DNA from: Mycocentrospora acerina | Taxonomy: Eukaryota; Ascomycota; Dothideomycetes; Pleosporales | Length of the DNA: 64,000 bases | Direction: 5' to 3' | NCBI GenBank assembly: GCA_022701365.1 | Contig: JAKUHH010000177.1 | Coordinates: 1-64,000, forward strand | Shown: positions 10,835 through 22,990 of the stretch, piece after piece | Numbering within the stretch: position 1 is the stretch's first letter | Layout: each line of letters begins with the position of its first letter | Notes under the pieces: model-generated | What the model saw: only the letters and a program-made list of their open reading frames with translations | What the model was told of the DNA's origin: nothing | Databases searched by the model: none | Program-made: the position numbers and the translations under genes

Positions 10835-11631
10835 TCACAGCAGGCTGAAGCACACCCATCTCACACTTCAAAATAGCAGCTACGAGAAGTCCCTTGACCT
10901 AGCTCGTGAACTCTGATGTATGACTGATTATGGGAAGGATCCGATATCAATCTCTGCACCCACAAGAACCTACAACCAAGAGAAACACACGATGGGGTCT
11001 AAGTTTCAATAACTCATGGTAGTGTCTCTCGTCGCCTAGGTTCATGCGGGCAATATATATAAGTACAGGGAGATATTCTAGTCACAGTCATCGGCAAGCC
11101 GAAGTTATAATTTGTGGGGAGGTAGTGTCTCTGATTTATCGATTATGAAACCTTGAGTCGACGATTTCAGTATAGTTGGGGATTCTGTGATGTGGCTGCT
11201 CAGGCCAAATAGCAACAGGCAAATGACTTGGGTATACATTTATTGATACCTGCGCTCATGAACCGATTGTGTCCCCTTGCATTAGTGCTCCTGAAAGAGA
11301 CGCTAATGCACGATGAGATGCAGTGTTATTTTTGGTCAAAGGTCAATATAGAGTAATGGCGAGTAGAGAAAACACCATTAAGTACGACTTTCAAGGTTTT
11401 ACCATTAAAACCTCAACATTTAATTTACTGGAAAATGGTCCTTGATTGGTTCATGCCCTGTGCCAGCTTCGCAGCTATCATGTAGAAGAGAAGTAATGTT
11501 AGCTTTGTACCTGTAGGTTAATCCCGAGTGTCGGAAGCATGCTCGGAAATTCGTTGGAAATTACGTTCTAGCTCAGCGCAAAACGCGAATCCAGGCGCGA
11601 CGTTGTTTGTACTCGCGCTTCGCCACGCAAA
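10835..11631. other. intergenic, no gene recognised
   Basis: No frame of credible length is present. It should contain the 3' UTR of the DUF4604 gene and the promoter of the following coiled-coil gene. Confidence 0.6.
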
Positions 11632-12445
11632 ATGGCCAGATTCTCACTCGAAGTAAGCCACATTACCGCCCTGCTGGACTAGGCGCTTACACGACTACCA
11701 GAACTTCGACCAGCACATCGAAAACCTGCGCGCGCAATTGCAGTTCTTGAACGAAGGCCTCGATGCGACAGATCACAATGCGCCCGACTGGCTTGCCACC
11801 GATCTCATATCGTTGCGCAACAAGTCAGGTAGGCTGCAAGACGACATGAAGAGGTTTAGAGATAAGTTGGAGAGCGAAGGCCTGGCAGAGAAAAAGGTCT
11901 GTTCCGCCTTGCTTTGCGTCAAATAATACAAGCGCTCATACTTGCAGACCAAGACCTCCAACAAGCGACTCAGCCTCGAAGGTATGAAACTATCGGCAAC
12001 TGCGTCTTCTTCGCATACTCCAGGCGCGCAGATTAATGCCATCTCCCCCCTCGCAGACCCAGGTCTTACACCTCGCGCAAAAGCTACCCAACCTGAGCCA
12101 ACTTATGTAATTGAGCACATTGATGTCACAGAGGAAGTGAACAAGCGATTACGCGAGAGTCGCTTGCAGCGCTCGATGGAAACTCCAAGTACGGCGCAGA
12201 AACGAAAGTTCGATACTTATGAGGATATGATAGCAGAGGATGGAGCAATCGCGGAAGAAGACGGCAACCTTCGGAGTAGCGAGTACGAAAGGACTCCAGT
12301 CAAACGACTGAGGAGCAGTGGGACATTTGAGCCTTCGCTGAAAAGGAAAGAGAATGGGAGGGTGGATGGAGGAGAAGGAGGAGTAGGTGGAGACAATAAT
12401 GAGCGAATAGAGAGAAAGACAGACTTCAAGCGGCGGAAGCTCTGA
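11632..12445 (+). CDS. coiled-coil nuclear-type hypothetical protein, 237 aa
   Basis: Three exons (11632-11652, 11702-11896, 11948-12445) close into a 237-aa protein I cannot assign. The first exon is only seven codons (MARFSLE). Residues ~8-70 are a likely amphipathic coiled coil (NFDQHIENLRAQLQFLNEG, then RNKSGRLQDDMKRFRDKLES). The remainder is low in hydrophobics. It contains PEPTYVIEHIDVTEEVNKRL, KRKFDTYEDMIAEDG and several basic patches (PVKRLRS, KRRKL at the very C terminus) that resemble nuclear localisation signals. A role in a nuclear or kinetochore-type assembly is possible but unproven. Both introns have ordinary GT-AG borders, which supports a real gene. Confidence 0.75.
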
Positions 12446-12860
12446 TGAATCCTGGCCAGTAGGGGCTCTTGTATGGGTATGAGGTTACGACTTTGGGATA
12501 TATGGCGTTGCATCAAGACGAGTGTGTCATGTCACTATAATGCGTGTGACGACTGGCAGCTAGGGCGCGTGGTCCTTTACACGACCATGAAACAGATTCC
12601 TTTATGGACGTGGAGAATGGAAATCATATCAATCTCTCCCCAAACTCATGTAGATAGTTGTGTTGGTGAACATTGGCCTTGGTGATGTGAGGGCAACAAT
12701 AGGCTAAGCTAAGCGCGATCTTTGCATCATCGAACTTTTGATCCCGAACAGCATTCAGCGCCTCGATTTCCAAATCGCTAACCACACCACACGCGCGCAA
12801 TCCCTCAGGATATTAAATTGAAATTGCAGCCTATCGTATGCTCACGACCTCACCTCTAAA
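12446..12860. other. intergenic, promoter of downstream gene
   Basis: No coding content is seen. Genes on both sides are on the plus strand, so this holds a 3' UTR and the next promoter. Confidence 0.45.
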
Positions 12861-13412
12861 ATGGCAACCCCAACCATTCAACCACCGCTCACACCTGAGC
12901 AACGTCTCGCTCTCGAACAGCAACAACGCTACCAGCGCATAACACGCAATCTCGCCATTGGTGGCGCCGTCCTCTGTCCCATAATAATGGTCCTCCCACC
13001 ACGAAAACTAGATCTCTACACTTTCTCCCTCGGCATCGGGTTTTATCTGTCCGCAGACCACCTATGCACATCTTACACAGGGCGCGGCCTCGTGCAGCAA
13101 TTGTCGCCTATGCGCGCGGTAGATCTACCAACAGAGCGCGCAAGGGAGGTGCAGAAGTTGTTGAGGGAAGAGAGGGAAAAAGGGAGAAAGGACTTAGAAA
13201 GAAGGGAAGTCAATGAAGGAAAAGGAGTAGAGGGAGCGCTGAAGAAGCTTTGGATGGGGGATGAGAAGGAGGGGTGGAAGGAGAGGAGGCTGGAGGAGGA
13301 GAAAAAGGCACTCGAGGAGGGAAAGACGTACACAGATATGATCTTCGAACAGATTTGGGATGTATGGAACTGGGATAAGAAGGGAAAGGATAGAGAGGAG
13401 AAGAAGGATTAA
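12861..13412 (+). CDS. small membrane protein with charged C-terminal tail, 183 aa
   Basis: This is a single-exon frame of 183 codons. Two hydrophobic stretches, about residues 30-47 (NLAIGGAVLCPIIMVLPP) and 53-70 (YTFSLGIGFYLSADHL), form a helical hairpin. A long Glu/Lys/Arg-rich helix-forming tail follows, with a final GKTYTDMIFEQIWDVWNW. I recall similar fungal proteins being labelled 'rhomboid family membrane protein', but there is no GxSG serine-protease motif and only two helices, so protease activity is not supported. The start is the first ATG after a pyrimidine-rich leader. A mitochondrial or ER location is possible. The function is unknown. Confidence 0.75.
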   Translation: MATPTIQPPLTPEQRLALEQQQRYQRITRNLAIGGAVLCPIIMVLPPRKLDLYTFSLGIGFYLSADHLCTSYTGRGLVQQLSPMRAVDLPTERAREVQKLLREEREKGRKDLERREVNEGKGVEGALKKLWMGDEKEGWKERRLEEEKKALEEGKTYTDMIFEQIWDVWNWDKKGKDREEKKD

Positions 13413-14183
13413 GGTGTTGGCATGCTATTTGCGAACTGGAAAAACTGGGTGGTGGGGCTCCCCAGAGACGAAGCACGAAGTCATGAAAGAGTAGTGATAT
13501 CATGTATGATATGGTTATTGTACGATATGCTGAACTCAGCAACGCAAACGATTGCAAAGAAGGAGTAGGCGTTTATGTTTGCGAAGGACGACCCGGTTAG
13601 TGTGTTTTTGGTTCATCAACACGTTACTATCTATACGTCTATGGGATAATCCTCTATTCTCAACACTTTCGAGAATTTTTGCAATTTATCCTATGTAAGA
13701 CTTGCATTCCCAGTGCTAGTCTCGCCGTCGCAGAGACATCAATGCACGGAAAGTCATATTCTCACACAAAGGGCAAATACTCATATCAGAGAATATTGTC
13801 TCTGATGCCAGAGTTGTTGTCTTTAAGTACCACACGAGCGGCAAAGTTGATATTTTTCAGGCACACACCCAAAACATGCCAAACTTGCATCACGATAGTT
13901 CGTTCTCCCAACACAATGTTTGCTCTCTATCCGAGTCATAAAATGCAAATACCTGTCCATCTATTCGTCCATTCCAACGCCACCCTCTCCTCTGTCCAAA
14001 CTCTCTACGTCGACTTGTCTCAGCCCAGACCACAAGGAAAGAAAGTATTGATTATATCTGGACATTGATGAAGCACCCTTCCGTCTCCCGTGTAACAATC
14101 TTCCCGCATTTCTAGATTACCAGTCACCATCGACTACGCAATCTCTATCACCCTCACAGGCTATACGGTACCGCTTTCTGGAC
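13413..14183. other. intergenic, no convincing gene
   Basis: A 129-codon frame at 13679-14068 lacks motifs and has unusual composition, so I treat it as chance. The right end should be the promoter of the next gene. Confidence 0.5.
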
Positions 14184-15531
14184 ATGTCTCAGCCAAGCGT
14201 ATCATTTAGTGGTACAGCTGAGGATATGTACCTATCGTCGGAGCAGGGTGGTTTTAACCAAGCACAGTTTGACCAGCTCTTTGCAGCAGATGATAGCGGC
14301 CAAGCACTGTACCCGTCAAACAATAATGATGTATTAAATAACCTCGACTACGATTTCGACACATCCTTGATAACGGATTCGTCGAACCCTTCTTCGATTT
14401 CCACCCCGAACTTTCCCAACTACTCCTTTAGACAGTCAAACATATATTCTACCCCCAGACCAAGCACGCCACACCCCTACCCATTCGAACTCCAGCAGCA
14501 ATACCAGCAAAGCACTCCCTCGACTCAATCAACCTACAGCAACCATCAGCGGACCCAAACGATCCGCCCCCAAACGAACACCAGTTTCGTACGTGCAAAT
14601 CAGCCTCCACAAACCTACAACCGTCGCCGCTCCCTCAGCCAAGGCGACGCAGACCGCATCGCAGCTGCTAGCCTTATCCCCGCTAACCCAACATTCTTCC
14701 GCCTCCAAGCTCCTCGCGCCCGTCCTGCAGTCTCAGAAGATGACACATACAGAAAGAAGCGAGGCGCGCCTTATATCAAACATAATCGAAGTGCGAGCCA
14801 AGAGCCTGGAGCCAGGGGGCGACAGTTCCGCAGCGATACATCAACGAGTATGCCATGGAGTATACAAGATGGCTCGCTAATTGGAGGCATGCTACCAACG
14901 TCTATTGGGACGCCATTAAATGCTATGGAAACAAAAGACTCAGGGTTTGCTATGGATATGGATAGTTTGAATGAACGGGTGGGCTGCCATGGGGAGTTGC
15001 AGGTGAATGATATCATCGTGCCTATGCAGGGCAGCTACGCGAATGATTTATTGCTGAGGCACATGACAAAACCTGAGCAGCTCGCGAAGAGTATCAAGAT
15101 TATTGAGATAGGAGCAATGGCCGTGTATGACAGGGTTACAATTGACCCCCAGCTTGAGCTGGAGACGGGCAAGAGTATCCATGAGTGCATCTTGGAAAAG
15201 CTAAAGGACGTCGAAAAGTATATGAAAGAGAGAGGTGAAGACTGCGAACAGGTGCTGAAGAGCTGTACTACAATTCGTGAGGCATTGGCCGGCAAGATTG
15301 AAAGCAAAGAAGTGTAAGTTCCCCGTCCAAGGGGGATTGAATACTGCTAATTAGAGAATGTTCAGGAAACGAGAACCTTCTTTCGTCGAAAAAGAAAATG
15401 GTGATTTGCTTGATGCACCGAGCAAGGTCTATGATGATGAGAATTTGTATAAAAGTGGAGTAGATGACACTGATTTGATCACGATGCTGACAGAAGATGA
15501 GAGCTTCCAAGTTGATGCTGAAGACATGTAG
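14184..15531 (+). CDS. Q/S/N-rich hypothetical protein, 431 aa, possible transcriptional regulator
   Basis: Two exons (14184-15313, 15366-15531) give 431 aa with no domain I can name. The first ~150 residues are rich in Ser, Thr, Gln, Asn and Pro (SSISTPNFPNYSFRQ, FELQQQYQQSTP), like a transactivation or prion-like region. Basic patches near residues 145-215 (YNRRRSLSQ, YRKKRGAPYIKHNRS) may be nuclear localisation signals. The C-terminal third is helical and acidic (CILEKLKDVEKYMKERGEDC, TTIREALAGKIESKEV). The exon junction recreates a Val codon and keeps the frame. The architecture suggests a nuclear regulator, but no DNA-binding domain is visible. Confidence 0.75.
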
Positions 15532-15768
15532 TTGGTAGCGATTTTTCATCTTTCTTTACATAACTGGATATCATAGAGATGGCGTTGATCGGTCCTGGAC
15601 TGAAGAAGGGAGTAACTACCAAGAATTTTCATGATGCATGGTTATCTAAAATAGAGCACATACTATTACTTCACTAAGAAAGCGGATATCTTCGACGCAT
15701 TTTATCATTAACAAATATAGACTACTACTACCTAAGCCAAATTTACAAAATATCAACCTTGTTCCCAA

Positions 15769-16813
15769 TCAATCACTTTTCCCGACACCGACAACTCTCC
15801 CTCCACCCCGCAAACCCAACTCCTCTGCACTCCTAAACCTCCTCGCCTTCTCTACATCATTCCCACCCCCACTCTTCTTTTTCCCATGCTGCGCTGTCTC
15901 ATACTCATCATTCCAAAACCCCCACCCAAAGATACAAAACACGCAGATCGCCACAAAGAGCCCAATGACCACTAGCACAAATACCAACAGCGCCCAAATC
16001 CCCGAACTCAAATACACAACCAATGCATTGCCGAGAAATAAAACTAAATGCGACGCCGTTCCCTTCCGGCCGTTGGCATCCCACTCGTGAAACACCATCG
16101 TTTGCTGGTGCCCAACACTCGACTCCCGTCTTGGGACAAGTGACGTCCGCACAATCTCATACGCATGTCCCGAATCGCCCGCAGACAGCAACGGTCGCTG
16201 GAGCAAAGCAACTTGAAGCATCGTCTGTGCGGGATCGTCTAATCTCACCGTAATGGGGCTTTCGGGCAAATCACTCCAGAGCTCCGTGATGTCGAATTCA
16301 AGGACCAGGGCTTTGGACTTTTTGGCATGGCGGAGTGAGTATGCATAGGAGAGGGCAAAGTAGCCGCCGACTTCGAGCTGGTCTGCTGCGATGAGCTTGG
16401 CAAGGTCGTCAGTTGAGGTGTCAAGGAGGATTTGGTTGGCGTATATTTGGGGAAGGAGTTTTGATGTGGTGAGGAGGGGCGCAGTGTTTATGCTGAGATG
16501 GGCGGCGTCATAGGGAAGACTGATATTTAGGAGCTGCATTTGAGTCAGCTTCAAACGAATTACTTATTCTTGTTAATTTTTTTGTTTTGTTGCAGGTTGT
16601 ATTTACCAAAGCACTTTTATCCTTTCTCTCCGTCCACGGCTCGTTACTGCCCTTTGATGTATCTTGGTATAGAAATGGACAGCCGACACAAGGCAGCTTG
16701 GCAATCACGGTGTACCCATCTACGACGGAAGTGATCTCAGGCGCAATTCCTGCGCTGACAATACTGAAAATACCGAGTGCTGCAGTTATCGCAAGTGCTA
16801 CTTGCGACATCAT
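15769..16813 (-). CDS. secretory-pathway type I membrane protein, 323 aa
   Basis: Two exons (16813-16607, 16533-15769) give 323 aa. Residues 1-21 are a signal peptide (LAITAALGIFSIVSAG). A lumenal or extracellular domain has a Cys pair in LPCVGCPFLY and sites such as NISLPYDAAHLSINTAP. A strong transmembrane helix (WALLVFVLVVIGLFVAICVF) lies near residues 241-265, and a short cytosolic Lys/Gly-rich tail follows. The intron removes an in-frame but nonsensical Lys/Asn stretch and restores SALLLNISLPYD. I recognise this as a conserved fungal protein type but cannot name a function. An endomembrane or plasma-membrane location is inferred from topology. Confidence 0.85.
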
Positions 16814-17607
16814 GGTGGCTTGAAGATGGATGAGCAGATAATGTGGAAGCCCATCCTGACACGTTGGATGTCAATCGATGTAAGGTGTCTGAATACGAGT
16901 GAGTAAGCCTGCTCGGTCTTGGCTGAAACGTTTTGGGTATGTAGACACGTGACGACACATGTATGTTTAAATGACGCGTTTATCCAACCTCCTCCTTGGG
17001 GATTTTGATTCTCTGCATTTAATTTTGTTCATCTCTGTGTTGTTTAGGTATACCATGTGCCACATATATTTTCAATTTGACAATCTTGGCCCTCACTCGA
17101 CAACGTCTTGAGAATACTTGATATTTGGATTGCAAAGGCTACTAGGAAAGAGATGTGCCCATGTTAGATGATGAACACCAAAAGACCCCAATAATTTTCT
17201 TTTGTGCATCCCATAACCAATGACTAGATTTAACGCTCAAAAAGGGTTGGAAACCTGTCTATTGAAGTAGAAAAATCTATAAAGGCAGTCTATCGTAGGG
17301 AGTGATGCGTAAAGCCCTGCCTTGGATGAAGAAGAACAGGGAAAAACATATCGCAACCAAGGTTCAAGAAAAAGAGAGTCTGCTCTGGAAAAAAACGGAG
17401 CGGGATGATGAGTATACTAGAAGAAATGACAGCTAGAAAGCATCAACGATGTACGAAACGGAACATAGAAAGATAAGTACCAACCCAAATATTAGATAAG
17501 AATGCAGGAACGCATAAACGAAACTCTACCGTACCTGTTGTGGATCTCTCCAACGCCCCGTAGGAATACCGCTCCATAGCACCACCTCAACGACCAAAGT
17601 TCATCCA
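16814..17607. other. intergenic between membrane-protein gene and Argonaute gene
   Basis: No coding frame of note is present. The left end carries the promoter of the membrane-protein gene and the right end the Argonaute 3' UTR. Confidence 0.55.
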
Positions 17608-20600
17608 TTACATCCAGAACATGATATTGTCCATCTCATTCGACCAAGGATTACCCGAATTCTCACCATCCTTGTACTTGTAGAACTCATTCGTGATCAG
17701 CTTGTGAACATAATTCTTCTGCGCCTCGATGATTCTCGCAGCGTCAGCCTTCTGAGAATCTTTTCCCACCAGATGATTGTCCTTTTTCTGATCGGCTTGA
17801 ATTTTCCTCTTCAGGTCAAGAAGATCTTTTGAGATGGCATCGTCGTCACCGTTGAAAAACTTACGCACGTACAGTCGCCCTCGCTCGCAGAGGCGGTCGG
17901 CGTAGTAAGTTGGCGAAGCGTAGGATACTCCGGTCATGGATCGGACGTATGAGTAGCACAGGTTATGTGTCTGAGAATGCCCATGTCAGTACATCTTAAA
18001 CAATGATTGAAAAAATGGTACTTACCAGATCGCGCAGATCTTCCAGTTTCATGCCTGGTATGCTATTCTCAAGGACAAAGTAATGTGTAGGCCTCGCGGT
18101 TCCCTTGATACCACTGTGCGACTGCAAGAAGAAGTCCTGGTAGTACGGTGAAGTGACGAGCTGGTCAACGCAGGTTCCTGGAAGACAGTTTGAGTTGCCC
18201 CGTGGGTCTTTGTCTGCCTCTTCAATCGGATAAAACCGAGTGTGGTGACGCTTTGTTACAATCATAGCTGTCAAGTTGAGTGGACTTGGCTTCTGTCCTA
18301 CTTTTCCCTGAGCAATACTGTAGGCTGAGCGAATGACATTGAGCTCTTCCCCTTGCACCTTAGGGTAGTGTCCGCTAGAGACGCCATCTCTGTAATAAAC
18401 GATATTTTTGGGAAGACGTGCGGTTCCGTTTGGATGTGTCGCGGCCCAAGCCCTTAGTCGTTCGAGAACCATAGACTTCAATGAGTCGGAATTGATAATC
18501 TACAAGCATTAATGGCGTGAAGAATGGCAATTTGTTAGACTCACCTCGCGATCTGTCCTATCGATTCCTTGCAGTCGCATGGATCCGAGACATTTTCCAC
18601 CATATCCGTCAATTGAACCGACGACAGAAGCAATTGATGGAGTGCCTAGAAACGCGCCACCTCCAGGATGGACCAGATCTGCGCCCAGGACTATTGTGTT
18701 TTTGAGCCATCGATCGACGCCGTCAATACCGTGGTTGATACCCCCGAGTTTAAGGTTCACCTTCATCATAATATTCTTCATGATATCCGAAAGATCGTTC
18801 TTCCAAATTTCGCGGAGACAGATTGAATGCATTCCATAGCGGCGGTCGGCGAGGTTCTTGAAGTTTCGATAGATGGTCTTATCCGGAGATTTAAGCATCA
18901 AGAACACTAGGAACACGCCTTGTGCATGAAGTTGTTGGAGCTTCTGTTCTAAATTGTCTTCATCCGTTGATCGAAGCGTGGAGTAAGGCTGATCACCTAT
19001 CCTTTGCGTTTGGTTGTCTCCAAGGCCACATTTCCCGAACTGAACTCGCAATCCATTATCATGCCGATTGAAGGAACCAGGGTCGCATTCTGGAGCCACC
19101 AAAAGAGCATATTTCAATGATTTGGGTGATGTGACGAGAAAGCTAGTCCTAGCACTGCGGTTGCTGTCGGGTAGTTTCCAGCCTGACTGCCCTCTATTCG
19201 GGAGAAAGGTTCCAGTTGCTGACCCATATCTCGCCCTAGGAAAGTCCAAGACCGAATGGGGAACTCGGAGCATGGTTGGATGTAAATTTACAGGAATATC
19301 TGCACTCTTATTTGGGTTTGGGTTAGAGTAATTATTCAAAATGGCACTGGTAAACCTACAAACGGAACCTCTTCACTGCCTCCTGCTGAGAAACCAAGAC
19401 TACGCAGTCCCTCGTTCTCAATAAGAGCTCTGTTAGCGGATGGGCTTCGTGCAGCTTCTTCCACCATCGATGATGTGTATTGGTCAGGTACAGGACGGGT
19501 GTAGGGCTGGTATGGTACGATACGGAGATGTTCCTGAGCAAACCATACAGGACTTTGAGACGAGCCAACATTCACAGCTGGCCGACCCTCCACGGGTTTG
19601 ACACCGAAGACTAAGTAGAATTCAGTCAAAAGAGTAAATATTGGCAGCATGTTCACCTACCTTGCTTCAGATGATCAACAACTCGAATCCTGTCCTTTTC
19701 GTACTCGTAGATTCCATCTGCGCTCTTCACAAATTCGCCATTTTCGCCAAATTTTCTCTTCGAGAAAGTCAACGTTTCAATATTACCATAACGCTGAAGT
19801 TCTTCGAATTTCCAGTACCGAGATTGCTGATTATTGAGACGATCCTGCTTTTTGGGATCAGGATCCCGGCGATTGACTGTAACGTACAGGCTCTTTCCTT
19901 TCAGAATTTGTTCAAGTTTATTCCGCGGAAAAGTGTTGTTTTCGTTTGATAGAAACTGATCCACTCGAATTGGGCGAAAGACTGCGCTCGTTGATATATT
20001 AAAGTTCAGGATGATGTTGCCCATACCTGGCTTGACAGTGTAGAAGTAACCTCGAATCAGCTCAAGAGAATCGGACACGGAAGACCTGGAGTCCCTCAAG
20101 GCAGTGCGTGCTTTCTTGACAAAGAATTTGTTCGAGGAGAGTTTGTGAACTTCATTGTTGAAGCTTTTGGATATGACGATATTCAAGCACCTGGACATGT
20201 CGTCGAAATTTTCATGTTCGTAGTTGGGATCGGCTGAGATATACCCCAGCAGACCATCAGGAGAGATTTGATTGATAAATCTGAATGCTGCTGTGATGTT
20301 TTTGGGGCCATCTGGAATAGTCTGGGACCACTGGACACTGACACCGCCGAGGCTATCGCCGTCACTCAGCCCAGCGTGAAGAGACTTCCAGGAAACAATC
20401 GTGTCGAGATAGTTTGTGGCAAAACAATTTTGATTATCGCGTAGAAAAGGCCAAGTCGCAATGGCCTTTTCGAACAACGACTTGAGTCTTTTGCGGTTTT
20501 TGGTTACAAGGTCCACAATTTTATATTGATAGAAAGACTTTGTAGTGACCTTATATTCGAAATGGTTGGTTAGAATGGCTTTTATGACTCGTGGGTTCTT

Positions 20601-21233
20601 TTTAGCATGATCGTCGACTCTAAATTTGGTTGGAAAGAAATTCTCTCTTAGCACGTACTTGGGATTCGAAGTTGCTTTTAGTAGATTCTGCCGATTCTTG
20701 AGAGATTCTTGTAGCTTCCAGGCTTTTCCGTTATTGTCGAATGACTGATCTTGTGGAGAATATGTCTTGGGAGGTGGATAGTACATCTCAGACTCGTTAT
20801 TCATCTCCGAGTATTCGAGGTCGCGCAGCCGAGTGTTGGGATTGATCTGATTCCAGCTCTTGCTCTGCAGTGTTCCGATTCCACTATAATGACCTTTCTG
20901 TCCTGCCGAAGACTCTGCGAATGACATCTTGTTCATTTTAGCATGAAGAGAAGAAGTGTCAGGCGCACTCGGAGTCTTGACCGGATTCTTCGTTAGAGCA
21001 ATGTACCTGTACTTCGTATGAGTTTTCAGATAAGAATCAGCAGCAGCTCGTTGAGATTTTGGCATTTCACTCCAAAGATTTCCCTTCATGCTTGTGCTAG
21101 CATCTGCTGGGCAGTTATTCAACACATGTTGGACCGAATTACATCTAACACAAATATTTCCTTTACCAGGAGGCTTCTCTACATTAAGGGCTTGATCAAC
21201 CTGCTTACTCCATAAGACATGGAGCGTCTCCAT
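17608..21233 (-). CDS. Argonaute (RNAi slicer) with N-terminal CCHC zinc knuckle
   Basis: The 1,140-aa Argonaute is built from five exons: 21233-19661, 19610-19360, 19306-18545, 18499-18026 and 17970-17608. It should bind small RNAs and cleave target RNA in quelling-type or milRNA silencing. Linker L1 (GYFYTVKPGMGNIILNFN) and PAZ (about residues 430-565, with GRPAVNVGSSQSPVWFAQEH) precede MID and PIWI. The PIWI tetrad is complete: Asp818 (LGADLVHP), Glu862 (DREII), Asp900 (YYRDGVSSGHY) and His1022 (THNLCYSYVRS), so slicer activity is expected. An unusual N terminus replaces the usual Gly/Arg-rich arm with a knuckle, Cys28-x2-Cys31-x4-His36-x4-Cys41. The second intron needs a weak AAG acceptor at 19307. 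No Dicer or RdRP gene lies in the window. Confidence 0.95.
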
Positions 21234-22990
21234 GAGGACTTTTGTCTTGGTAGATGAATTGAAAATACAGAAAAGGAGTCAGTGAAACAGGGAAGAGGAA
21301 ATAAAAAAAAGTTGACTGAATTATGACTGGAAAAAGATCAGTGAGATAGGAGAGACTACAAGTATGTCAAGACGGGCCTTTGAGAGGGAAGCGGGAGAAT
21401 TTATGCTGCGATGCGAGTCTCTTTTCAACTATTCCTGAGACTCTTCATATATATCTCAGACACTCAGCTCCTGAAATTGTGTATAGTTTACTATGCCGAA
21501 GGTACCAGATCAGCAATCACGATTGCCATCATAACATGTTCAAAAAGTTTTATGAGTACCAGGAAATACAAGGTTTGATACCAAAGCACTAACACAGTGC
21601 AGTTGTTGCTTAGGACAATCAATAACTTTGAACTTGCCAAGAAGCTAATCGACTGCTAAAGAAAGCAAGCGTCAATCAGTGATGAGAATTTTGACTTATC
21701 AGAGAAGAGTGAAGTAAAGAAGAGAGCTACTAGCGTTCACAATACGGCTGTTATAACCAGGAAGCAATACATCACGAACACCGTAGAAGCGGCGTGCCAG
21801 AGCGAAGAAGGCCTCCAAACCCAAAGACACACATGTCAACCATGTTTTCGACTGAAACCAAAATTTATAAAAGAAAAAAAAAAGAATTCAATCTCTGATT
21901 ACCGCACATTATCCATGTATTCATTCATCTCACTGTCCATTAATTGCCCCAACACACAAAATCTCAGCAGCAAACGAAAGAAAAAAAAACCCCCCTCCCA
22001 AGCCGCTTGACAATTCGCACCTCGCAACCCAGCTACCTACCCCCCACAAACCACCACGGGGGAAAGCATCCAAAAAATGTCAAGATGACAACATTTCCAG
22101 AACAAACAGCAAAGTAAAAACCACACAGTAAGAGTAAGAGTAAGCTCAGCAAGCGAGGAAGCTAACTAGTCTTATCTTTCAGGCCCCAATCCTCGAATGT
22201 GCTACAGGAAAGTTTTTGGAATTTAGCTACACAATGTAGACCTGTCTTTTTTTTTGTTCCTGTGCTTGTTTTGTTGACATGCGGAGAGGGGCTTTGCACG
22301 CTACGTGGAGCATAATTTTACAAACATGTATTGTGTTAATGTTAGTGTGGGTGTGATTGGCAGTACGTCATGTTGATGGTGAGAGTTCACAGCTCGTGTT
22401 TGAACGAGCTTATTGATGCTTTCCGTGACTACATATAGATGAGGCAGTGCTAGGCAGATGGACAGAGTTGTGCCGGGACACTTGCCTGCATCGCTTTGTG
22501 CTACTCTTTTCCCAGTTCTGCCGAGTGTAGTAATCTTCACCACAATATTAGCAACTTGGAGCCTCTCATTCTTACCACTTCAACACCACACCCTCTTCAT
22601 CACCCCACTCAGTAATGCATCAAAACAAAGTGCGTCATGTGTAGAAAAGACACTTTCATACAAATCCATATAATCATCTATCAGAACACGCTTGCTATCA
22701 ACGGTACCTCACACAATCCAGCCAGAAAACTACGGAAGATGTACATGTACAGTGAAACAAGGACCAACCTGAGGGGTATCTCGACCCATTCACGACAAAG
22801 GTGGAAAAGAAACGCGCAGAATCGAAAAATAAAATCGAGCCGCTAATGTAGAGACCGGTATTACAAGAACTTATGAAGCCAAACGAAGGGCGTTATGATG
22901 GGGAACCGGGTATATGCAGGAATGAGGTGGAAGAGGTGTGCGCTTGGAGTCGTACAGGGCGGAGAGACGGGAGGCCAAGAGATCAAGGTC
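21234..22990. other. 1.8-kb intergenic region upstream of Argonaute
   Basis: No credible coding sequence is seen. Short frames at 21380-21592, 22301-22543 and 22458-22673 lack motifs. It contains A-tracts and T-tracts (for example near 21880 and 22245). It should hold the Argonaute promoter and the 3' UTR of the Arf6-type gene. Confidence 0.55.

Noticed and set aside
13679..14068. 129-codon frame between two plus-strand genes
   Set aside because: No recognisable domain and unusual composition. Probably the promoter and leader of the downstream gene.
22301..22846. Overlapping short frames in the region between Argonaute and the Arf6-type gene
   Set aside because: They overlap on opposite strands, show no motifs and lack splice context.
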